A DNA stretch of 5,524 bases from Nitrososphaeraceae archaeon (lineage in GTDB: Archaea; Thermoproteota; Nitrososphaeria; Nitrososphaerales; Nitrososphaeraceae), in the NCBI GenBank assembly GCA_025449515.1, contig JANWJI010000189.1:1-5524 (forward strand), read 5' to 3'. The position numbers were made by a program, and so were the translations under genes. The notes under the pieces were generated by a model that did not search any database, had not been told where the DNA came from, and was given only the letters and a program-made list of their open reading frames with translations. Positions 1 to 5,524 of the stretch are shown here, one piece after another. The stretch's first letter is position 1, and each line of letters starts with the position of its first letter.

Positions 1-2852
1 CTAGTTAATCCATCTTGATAGAGGCTTGCAAGTACTCTTACTTCTTTTACATTTTCTTTATCAATTCCGTCCATCAAAAACTCTAAGGCCTCAATTCCGA
101 AGTACCTATCAATCCATTGAATGTATTTTTTGCATTTACCTATAGTCTGTCTAAAGTGCATTCTATTTAAAGCAGGAGTCGTTTTTGTAATAGGCGGTAG
201 GTGATTCTCTTGAGCCCACTTATGATATAACTCACCTGCTTTCTTGGCGACCTCATTTTTTAGTTTCTCATCACCAAAATACCTAGAGACTAACCGTGGA
301 TTAGTATCGTATGAGTGAGCGACAACTTTATCAAATTCCTTTATGAAGTGACTCTGAAAATATTTTAGCTCATTTGCTTGTGCGAATTCTCTTAGATCTT
401 GCATATTTTCTATAATCTCACGCCATCCCTCTGTGGTGATGATATCTTCGCTTCCAAAAACATAACCCCCTCCATGACGATTATTAATCATTTTAATTAT
501 TTCAGAAAGGTACGCTAATTCTTCAGGCTCTCTAGATTTTATATCAGATTCCTTTCTTACGATATTTCCTATCTTACTATTAAGATATATACTGTATTTC
601 CCAGTCTTAATAAGCTTGTAATGTTTCAGTAGAAGTTCGCCTGGTTCTGGTTGGTAATCAAAAGAGTTTGTGCCTCTAAGAAATTTTACAAGGTGAACGC
701 AAAGAAGGTAAAATCCATGTAGAATTGGATCATCGTAACTTGTGATTTGACTCAAAAAAGAATAGTTACTAGTGAACCTGCGAATATTTAATCTAAATTC
801 ATCTTGTTTGACTTCTTCCATCTTCTCATATGCTAATATGATTGGACTTATAATCTGATTTTTTTCTTCTTGCTCTTCATCTGCTGATTTTATCGTATCA
901 TCAGCCCACAACTTGGCAAAATCTTCAATGTCTCTTTTTGTTATTATGTCATAGCTGATAATTTTATCATATAGTTTCCTTAGATATTCCGGACTTGTTT
1001 TATCTATTAGTTCAGTTGTTCTGTAGTATGGTTCGAATGCTGCCTTAATTTCTTTTTCATCGTTTTTAAACAGTAGTATAAATACATCATGTTTTTCATC
1101 ATGAGTTCTATTGAGTCTTGATAAACTCTGGACTGCTCTGATTCTACTTAACTTCTTGTCAACATACATTGAATGTAACAGAGGTTGGTCGAAGCCTGTC
1201 TGATATTTGTCGGCCACTATAAGAAATTTGTATTCTGTTTTTTCAAATTCTTCACGGAGTTCTTCATCTGTCTTTGTTCCATTGATTTTGTTTTCATTCA
1301 GTCTTTGTTTTGTAGTTTCTTCGAATAAATCTCCCGAAAAAGCGACCAGTGTTTTGATTTCTTCATGGCCTATCTCTCGAAGATATTCATCAATTTTCTG
1401 TTTATATTTTAATGCTTGAGATCGTCTGGCAGCAACTATCATAGCTTTTGCTTTTCCGAGCAACTTGTGTAAGGAATGTTCCATGAAATGATTGACAATT
1501 ACTTTGGATTTTGCCTCAATGTTGATTTCATGTTCATCAACGAATTGCATTATAGTGGCGAGGGCCTTTTTTGAATCGACAGCCCTATCCTCTGGTATAC
1601 TCTTTTGAATCTGAAAATATCGTTTGTATGTGATTACGTTTTTTAAAACATCTAGGATATAGCCTTCTTCAATTGCCTGATTCATGGAGTATACATGAAA
1701 TGGATGATGTTTACCGTCTTTTCCAGGGGTGCCGAATAAACGGAAGGTTTTGTCTATAGGAGTAGCAGTAAATGCATAAAAACTAATATTTTTTCTTGGA
1801 CCACGTTCTTCGATGGCTTTTTCTAATTTATCTACAAAATCCTCTTCTTCGAATTCTGATTCTGTTTTCTTTGCGTCATCATTTAATGATAATACGCCTT
1901 TAACTTTAGTCTGACTTTTTCCGCCTTGAGAGCTGTGTGCTTCGTCAATGATTACTGCAAACCTATTCCCTTTGAGCGCATCGAGTTTGTTTAAAAGGTT
2001 ATGAAATTTTTGTTGGGTTGTGACAAGAATTTTTCTTTCAGTTTTTAGGACATCGACTAATGTTGTTGTTCTTCTTACTGATTCCACAACCCCTGCTGTT
2101 TGTGCAAACTGTGAAATCGTTTCTTGAAGCTGCCCTACTATTCCAACTCTATCAGAAAGAACTAGAATAGAATCAAAGATTTTTTGATTCTGTTCATCAT
2201 GTAATGAAAAGAGCTTAAATGCCAACCATGCTATGGTATTACTTTTACCACTTCCTGTTGAATGTTGTATAAGGTAATTAGTCCCAGTCCCTTTCTTTGA
2301 TGCTTCGACAAGTTGTAATACGCAATCAAGTTGATGATACCTTGGAAATACCATATGCTCTTTTGTTGGGACACTGGCATCAACTACATCTTCTCTTTGT
2401 AAATGTACGAAATTTTTTAAAATATCTAACCAGATTTCTTTTTGCCAAATTTTTTCCCAAAGATATGAAGTTCTATATGGTCTATTATCTGGGTTTCCAG
2501 CACCATTATTCCTGCCTTGATTAAAGGGTTGGAATTTGGTCTTCTCCCGATCTAGCTTAGTAGTCATAGAGACTTCTCGCTGATCGATTGCAAAATGAAC
2601 TAGAGTACGTTTTTTAAATTCTAATAGCCGAGCCTCGGGATCACGTGTCTGTCGGTATTGTTTCTCAGCATCTTTGAATGATTGTTCAGTCTCGAGATCC
2701 TTTATCTCAGCTGTCGCTATTGGCAAGCCATTAAGGCATAAAAGTAAGTCAATTTTTTCGGAATCCTCTGAATCGATTCCCGTCCCTCGTATTACAGTGA
2801 GGATATTTTGTTCGTACTGCTGTTGTCCCACTCGATTCAATGTCGAAACTGG
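1..2852 (-). CDS. hsdR: Type I restriction enzyme R subunit, main body (nuclease + SF2 motor), out of frame with its own start and open at the left edge
   Basis: Main part of HsdR, the subunit that translocates DNA by ATP hydrolysis and cleaves it in the HsdR2M2S complex. There are about 950 codons without a stop, running off the left edge. Numbering from the ATG at 3154, with a -1 shift after residue 101: the HSDR_N nuclease shows D136, E150 and K152 within IDLLLCLNGLPIATAEIK. Then come a QYRQTRDP/LVHFAID block, Walker A TGSGKS (K304), motif Ia SDRVGIVGQLQ, DEAH (404-407), TATP (463-466), motif V TGFDQPLL (653 on) and motif VI QSLSRLNR (676-683). A helical C-terminal region follows, then KCKKYIQWIDRYFGIEALEF, possibly the start of a PLD-like extension. 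Motif Ia lacks the usual LDxQ wording. The length (at least 1051 aa) is normal to slightly long for the family. If translated alone, this part would need a TTG or GTG start near 2834-2840 and would lack the first ~100 residues. Family assignment is very secure; activity is doubtful because of the frameshift and the missing hsdM. Confidence 0.95.
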
Positions 2853-3154
2853 TTTAAAAAAACACAATCGATCGAAATATCAGATACGTTAAGTCCATTT
2901 CTTAGAACATCTATTACTCCACGGTTATCAAGTTGGTCTTTGAGATTTTCAATGATAATGTATTCTAAATCGGAAGAATTATTCTTTTTGAGTATTTCTA
3001 ATGAATCGGGTTGACTAATCTTAAGAAATTTTAAGAATATCCCGGAATCTATCGCTATTTTTAGGTCTAGATCACTCGGTTTTCTCTTTACATATCCGCC
3101 AGCTTCCAGCTTGGACAAGATGTGGTCTACGAAATGAGCTTCTTGTAGATTCAT
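2837..3154 (-). CDS. hsdR: HsdR N-terminal segment, ended early by a frameshift
   Basis: The 105-codon start of hsdR. Its opening (MNLQEAHFVDHILSKLEAGG, then a block ending LDNRGVIDVLRNGL) matches the N-terminal region that precedes the HSDR_N nuclease in type I R subunits. The match stops at VF (98-99). The last residues, LNQFRH, look random, while the other frame continues FFKPVSTLNR, the expected family sequence. The ATG at 3154 is chosen because AGGAG (3166-3170) lies 11 nt upstream and because homologous sequence begins about here. The upstream hsdS fragment ends 14 nt before, an operon-like gap. This is not an independent gene; it is the first tenth of the HsdR that continues to the left edge. 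On its own it holds no catalytic residue. The break may be a mutation, a sequencing error in a homopolymer, or a recoding site. Confidence 0.9.
   Translation of the reverse strand: MNLQEAHFVDHILSKLEAGGYVKRKPSDLDLKIAIDSGIFLKFLKISQPDSLEILKKNNSSDLEYIIIENLKDQLDNRGVIDVLRNGLNVSDISIDCVFLNQFRH
2852..2862 (-). other. Frameshift site in hsdR: T7 run followed by AAAC, containing slippery heptamer T TTA AAC
   Basis: On the minus strand the codons are GTT TTT TTA AAC CAG, with TTA at 2857-2855 and AAC at 2854-2852. The upstream frame reaches TGA at 2839-2837. The homologous HsdR sequence continues in the frame whose next codon is CCA (2852-2850). A -1 slip on T TTA AAC re-pairs the tRNAs on TTT and AAA and lands exactly in that frame, giving VFLN-PVSTL. 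One extra T (eight instead of seven) would equally restore the frame, giving VFFKPVSTL. Downstream there is only a weak potential stem, TTCGA/TCGAG around 2848-2834. What is seen: the frame break and the heptamer. What is inferred: whether it is used. Confidence 0.9.
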
Positions 3155-3165
3155 TGTCCAAGCAT

Positions 3166-3170
3166 CTCCT
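3166..3170 (-). promoter_or_regulatory. Shine-Dalgarno-like AGGAG before hsdR
   Basis: AGGAG overlaps the TAG stop of the hsdS fragment and lies 11 nt upstream of the hsdR ATG at 3154. This suggests translational coupling of hsdS and hsdR in the original operon. An ATG directly after it (3165) opens only a four-codon frame, so 3154 is the better start. The spacing is slightly long. Confidence 0.5.
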
Positions 3171-3693
3171 ATCTCAGATCAACCTTTCCAGTAACTAGAG
3201 TGGAAATTAATGTTTGACGATATTCCTGGAGTTGTTTATTCTGGGACTGAATTTTTTCTATTAATGAATCTATTTTCGAATTTTCTCTATTTAGAAAATC
3301 AGAGATTTGTATCTGTTCATTTAAATGTGGTAATAAGAGAGGCAATCTCATAAAGTCGTGCTCAGGAATTCTAGAGGAGTTTGGTCTAATTCCACGTAAA
3401 TGTTTTGCATACTCACTGATGTATACATCACTTCGAACCAAATAATTCAGAAATTGTGGATCTATGATTTTTGAATTGATTTTATACACATGATAATCAG
3501 GACTTACAATACCTTCAATAGATGAGACCCCCAACCCACTATGATGTAACCACATCACATTTACAACTAAGTCATTGGGTTCGACAATGAAATATCTTTG
3601 AGATTCTTCTTTAGATCTTCCAGCATCGACGTGCTGTTTTTCCTTTTCTTTCCTTGCGTAGTAGCGTTTGTCGTCTTTTAACTGAAGCAGCAT
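3169..3693 (-). pseudogene. hsdS: Type I restriction specificity subunit, 5'-truncated (C-terminal TRD portion and conserved helix only)
   Basis: C-terminal part of HsdS, the subunit that recognises the DNA target and bridges HsdM and HsdR. It has 174 codons against about 400 in a complete two-TRD HsdS. Visible family signatures: RYFIVEPNDLVVN (33-45), GLGVSSIEGIVSPDYHVYK (53-71), FLNYLVRS (81-88), the LPLLLPHLNEQ block (117-127) that ends a TRD, a long helix with KIDSLIEKIQ and LQEYRQTLIS, and the terminal VTGKVDLR (167-174). TRD1, the central conserved region and probably the first tens of residues of this TRD are missing. The open frame reaches only a TAA at 3712-3714, and immediately before it lies the stop of an unrelated gene (3717). 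The ATG at 3693 is just the first in the fragment, with no clear ribosome site. hsdR starts 14 nt downstream. A functional half-size S subunit is possible, but the TRD looks incomplete. Confidence 0.85.
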
Positions 3694-3716
3694 ACCATAT
3701 CGGAAGAAGTATTATT

Positions 3717-4355
3717 TCATTTAGTAAATCGAAATGAATCAACCATTTTTTGTATTGTTGGTAAATATTTAGAATACTGCCCAGGCTCTGCTTTGTATGT
3801 AATAAGATATGCATTATCTCCCTTTACGGTCCAAATCTGCATCGCCTTTCGTTCATGCTTCATACCGTCTGTTGCAGTAAATACTATCTTGTAGGCCATA
3901 TTGCCTGCTAACCTAAAGTCGGTTGATTCTAGAAGTTTAAAATCGGGATGGTTCTGTGTCAAGTTTTTGATCTGTATTTTTGTTAGTTCACTAAGTGGCA
4001 TGTTTTTTGATTTTAAATGTTCAACTGTTATGCCAAGACCTGCAGGATATGTATTTGTGTTACCTTCTAGACTTGGGAGAAAGGTAACAAGACCACCAGG
4101 ATGTAATTCGTGTATCCACCCAGTAGGATATTCTATTTCTATTCCTAAGGTATTGTCCTGATATGTCAAGAAATTATTGTTAGAAGTTATTGAAGAGGAT
4201 GCACCAAAGATAGCTGATACAGATGTTGCAGAGTAAGACGTATTCGAACTAATCGACAATAAGCAAACTAATGTCACTGCTAAAAATAGCAATGACATAA
4301 TTTTGAATGTTTTGCAGCGATAAATACAAAAAAAATTACATCTACTTGTAAACAT
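3717..4355 (-). CDS. Exported PsbP-like protein
   Basis: A 212-residue protein with a positively charged N-terminus (R5, R13, K15, K18), a hydrophobic segment at about 20-35 (MSLLFLAVTLVCLLSI) and a possible signal-peptidase site after SYSA (40-43). A Ser/Thr-rich linker follows to about 60. Residues 62-210 form a PsbP-like alpha/beta domain: FLTYQDNTLGIEIEYPTGW, then a VTFLPS strand, GNMAYKIVFTA, NAYLITYKA, and a final YLPTIQKMVDSFRF helix. PsbP domains are best known from the plant oxygen-evolving complex, but divergent exported copies occur in many archaea, where their role is unknown; no metal or cofactor role can be read here. M1 is chosen because a TATA-like box ends 25 nt upstream, implying a near-leaderless mRNA; M20 (4298) is the alternative and would give a more typical signal peptide. 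The stop lies 23 nt before the hsdS fragment, so readthrough into hsdS-hsdR is possible. It is not a restriction gene. Confidence 0.8.
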   Translation of the reverse strand: MFTSRCNFFCIYRCKTFKIMSLLFLAVTLVCLLSISSNTSYSATSVSAIFGASSSITSNNNFLTYQDNTLGIEIEYPTGWIHELHPGGLVTFLPSLEGNTNTYPAGLGITVEHLKSKNMPLSELTKIQIKNLTQNHPDFKLLESTDFRLAGNMAYKIVFTATDGMKHERKAMQIWTVKGDNAYLITYKAEPGQYSKYLPTIQKMVDSFRFTK

Positions 4356-4380
4356 GATGGTTAGTAATCACTGTAATGAT

Positions 4381-4388
4381 AATATAAT
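4381..4388 (-). promoter_or_regulatory. TATA-like box of the PsbP-like gene
   Basis: ATTATATT on the minus strand ends 25 nt upstream of the ATG at 4355, the spacing expected of an archaeal TATA box for a leaderless or near-leaderless transcript. A second AT-rich candidate, AATAATATATT, lies further up (about 4405-4415) and would give a leader of about 25-30 nt. The assignment rests on sequence and spacing only. Confidence 0.45.
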
Positions 4389-4474
4389 CTTAGATAATCC
4401 TACAGAATATATTATTAACTTTAACATAACAATGCGGCTGCTTGACTGTCAGAGGTCAAATCTGAAATATATAA

Positions 4475-4567
4475 TTAATGAAAAAAGATTACTTGTTTAA
4501 AAATCCAAATGATGATTGATATTAAAATGATAGCCAATACGAAGAAAAACACTCCTTTTGATATCAT
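4475..4567 (-). CDS. Small single-pass membrane peptide, 30 aa, unknown function
   Basis: The 30-codon frame reads MISKGVFFFVLAIILISIII followed by WIFKQVIFFH and TAA. It is one uninterrupted hydrophobic helix of about 18 residues (6-23), with a lysine at each side (K4, K26) and an aromatic W21 near the interface: the layout of a real transmembrane peptide, not of random AT-rich sequence. The frame is bounded upstream by a TAA five codons before the ATG, so it cannot be longer. A TATA-like TTATTATC lies 26 nt upstream. The gene is divergent from the GOLD-like gene at 4625 and points the same way as the PsbP-like gene, 119 nt further on. I do not recognise a family. Because of its size it could be missed by standard gene calling. 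A chance ORF is possible, since AT-rich DNA favours Ile and Phe codons. Confidence 0.45.
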   Translation of the reverse strand: MISKGVFFFVLAIILISIIIWIFKQVIFFH

Positions 4568-4593
4568 TTCCCAGACTCTTTATGAAAGTAGAA

Positions 4594-4601
4594 GATAATA
4601 A
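4594..4601. promoter_or_regulatory. Possible shared TATA-like element of a compact divergent promoter
   Basis: GATAATAA on the plus strand (TTATTATC on the minus) sits 23 nt before the plus-strand ATG at 4625 and 26 nt before the minus-strand ATG at 4567. One element could therefore serve both genes, or overlapping elements could. The match to an archaeal TATA consensus is only moderate. A stronger plus-strand TATA-like stretch, AAATATATAATTA (4465-4477), lies far upstream and would give the GOLD-like gene a leader of about 125 nt. Confidence 0.3.
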
Positions 4602-4624
4602 CATACCTGTTCTCTTATCTACTT

Positions 4625-4993
4625 ATGAAAATACTTCCTCACATTATGAGAAACATTAGTGAATTTAACATACCTCCTGGAAATTCTAATGGCTATGAAA
4701 TATTGTATTTCGGTGTAAATCTCGTACTCATGTTTGATTATAGACTTGGTTTTGATGTACAAGTAAAGAATTCTGATGGCGAAATACATGTTCTAATTGT
4801 CAGTAGAAAAGATGTTTCCAAATGGAAAGAAAATCACGAAAGTTCTGAAATTAACTTGTATTACAGCAGAAGTGGTCTAAAGATTAATGATGTCTTTAAG
4901 CCTACTATAAGCGATGCATATGCATTTGTGCTAAACAATAGTAAATCCCCTGTTAGTCATGAAGTGAAACAGTTGAGTTACTTTGATTCATAA
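4625..4993 (+). CDS. Small soluble GOLD/emp24-like beta-sandwich protein
   Basis: 122 residues with no signal peptide and no membrane segment, predicted mostly beta. The order of elements matches the GOLD/emp24-like small proteins I associate with Nitrososphaeria: EFNIPPGNSNGYEILYFG (13-30), a hydrophobic strand VNLVLMFDY, LGFDVQVKN, IHVLIVSRKDVSKWKENHE (54-72), INLYYSRSGLKINDVFKP and the closing AYAFVLNNSKSPVSHEVK (98-115). The YxFVLxNS strand is the most telling part. The family's role is not established; a protein- or ligand-binding function is only a guess. The start at 4625 has a TATA-like element about 23 nt upstream; the ATG at 4646 (M8) would still keep the whole domain. There is no clear ribosome site, consistent with a leaderless transcript. 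The family call is tentative; that it is a real gene is fairly sure from its composition and fold-like pattern. Confidence 0.65.
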   Translation: MKILPHIMRNISEFNIPPGNSNGYEILYFGVNLVLMFDYRLGFDVQVKNSDGEIHVLIVSRKDVSKWKENHESSEINLYYSRSGLKINDVFKPTISDAYAFVLNNSKSPVSHEVKQLSYFDS

Positions 4994-5218
4994 TTGGCAG
5001 CAAGAGGTAAGGGAATCTCAATTAAGGGATCGTAACTAGGCACAATGGTAGGAAAGGATTATGGGATAAATAAATAATGGAAAATATGCTGTACTCCTCT
5101 CTCGTCAATAGTTCGTTGCTTTTGGCGACTTGTTTTTATCTGAAATCCATTCCCTCGGAGTTCAATGGCCAGTAGTATATGATTGTACAACCAGCAGATG
5201 ATTATTTAGCCGCCAGAA

Positions 5219-5244
5219 GTCATGGCACATTATGCCGACATGAC
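5219..5244. repeat. Imperfect inverted repeat / bulged hairpin
   Basis: GTCATG (5219-5224) pairs with CATGAC (5239-5244), and directly inside GCA pairs with TGC around the loop CATTA. A CGA bulge lies on the 3' side, giving nine base pairs in all. No T-run follows, so it is not an obvious terminator. It could be an RNA hairpin or a protein-binding palindrome, and chance is not excluded. Confidence 0.35.
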
Positions 5245-5312
5245 AGCGAACATGATGCTGGTGATGACGGCGATGAATCTACGTTACATCATCTCCTTTG
5301 TTTTCTGTTCCA

Positions 5313-5432
5313 ATGGTTATAGAAGAGCATAACCAACACGTCGAAAAACTCAGGCGCGAGAATAGAATAGTTGAACCACCATCAGAGAGTGAAATGGTGA
5401 GAATACTAAAGGAACTAAAACATCTATTTTAA
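5313..5432 (+). CDS. Possible 39-aa helical peptide or remnant, unknown
   Basis: The frame starts MVIEEHNQHVEKLRRENRIV and ends VRILKELKHLF before TAA. It is charged and amphipathic, as in a coiled-coil or helical tail, and so more protein-like than the other short frames around it. It could be the C-terminal remnant of a degraded gene, a small protein, or chance. No promoter or ribosome site is evident and no family is recognised. Confidence 0.22.
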   Translation: MVIEEHNQHVEKLRRENRIVEPPSESEMVRILKELKHLF

Positions 5433-5524
5433 CTTGACTAAGCTCCACTTATGAAAAATCATATAACGTGATGACCTAAGTAAAAGAATAACTTGTGGTA
5501 ACTTTGACATATGTGGAAAGAAAA

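Larger units (their letters stand above)
4994..5524. other. 530-nt stretch with no convincing gene
   Basis: Read on both strands, this holds only short frames. On the plus strand: 5077-5175 (32 codons, MENMLYSSLV...), 5179-5322 (47 codons, MIVQPADDYLAA...), 5222-5332 (36 codons, Met-rich MAHYADMTANMM...) and 5313-5432 (39 codons). None resembles a known family to me. The part from about 5140 to 5350 looks richer in G and C than the flanks and contains a bulged hairpin (5219-5244). No tRNA, CRISPR repeat, IS end or clear terminator is visible. It may be degraded coding sequence, a small RNA locus, or plain intergenic DNA. An ATG at 5511 could open a gene beyond the right edge, but four codons cannot support a call. 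Confidence 0.5.

Noticed and set aside
1207..1419. Plus-strand 70-codon frame, Ser/Phe-rich
   Set aside because: It is antisense to hsdR within the well-supported motor region; its composition is that of a shadow frame.
2297..3014. Three plus-strand frames (2297-2524, 2674-2892, 2808-3014)
   Set aside because: All lie antisense to the hsdR nuclease and motor sequence and show no family resemblance.
3611..3814. Minus-strand 67-codon frame across the PsbP-hsdS junction
   Set aside because: It overlaps the end of the PsbP-like gene and the hsdS fragment in another phase, and does not supply the missing HsdS sequence.
3901..4161. Plus-strand 86-codon frame
   Set aside because: Antisense shadow of the PsbP-like gene.
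4509..4598. Plus-strand 29-codon frame (MMIDIKMIANTKKN...) about 39 nt after a TATA-like stretch
   Set aside because: It overlaps the more protein-like minus-strand membrane peptide and shows no recognisable features; kept only as a possible upstream frame.
4582..4659. 25-codon plus-strand frame overlapping the start of the GOLD-like gene
   Set aside because: Different phase, no family pattern, and the GOLD-like domain is complete without it.
5511..5524. ATG at the right edge (MWKE...)
   Set aside because: Only four codons are visible, which is too little to support a gene.
1..5524. CRISPR array, tRNA, rRNA, insertion sequence ends or attachment sites
   Set aside because: No regularly spaced repeats, cloverleaf or terminal inverted repeats with a transposase were seen on either strand.

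Overview
The window is AT-rich and looks archaeal, most likely a group I.1b (Nitrososphaera/Nitrosocosmicus-like) ammonia-oxidising archaeon. The grounds are an exported PsbP-like protein and a small GOLD/emp24-like protein of kinds I associate with Nitrososphaeria, TATA-like boxes about 25 nt upstream of starts, and near-leaderless genes. The lineage is an inference from protein style and promoter layout. No rRNA or other marker gene is present.

Left part (1-3693, all minus strand): the remains of a type I restriction-modification locus, read right to left. First comes a 5'-truncated hsdS (3169-3693), which keeps only part of one target-recognition domain and the C-terminal conserved helix. 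A nearly full-length hsdR follows 14 nt later (3154 down to the left edge, where it is still open). HsdR carries a PD-(D/E)XK nuclease signature and a full SF2 motor motif set. Its reading frame is broken at residue 100/101, at a run of seven T's followed by AAAC. Read in frame, this contains the heptamer T TTA AAC, a canonical -1 slippery site, and a -1 shift there restores the correct HsdR frame. No hsdM is present. The position where it would be expected is occupied by an unrelated PsbP-like gene. The simplest reading is a decaying R-M system; the alternative is recoded hsdR expression.

Middle (3717-4624): a minus-strand gene for a secreted or anchored PsbP-like protein with its own TATA-like box, then an intergenic stretch that hides a convincing 30-residue single-pass membrane peptide (4475-4567, minus). 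That peptide gene lies head to head with the next gene. The 57 nt between them hold one TATA-like element placed correctly for both directions.

Right part (4625-5524): a plus-strand 122-residue GOLD/emp24-like beta-sandwich protein, then about 530 nt without a convincing gene. This tail holds short ORFs, a bulged hairpin and a locally less AT-rich patch. I see no CRISPR array, tRNA, rRNA, insertion sequence or attachment site.
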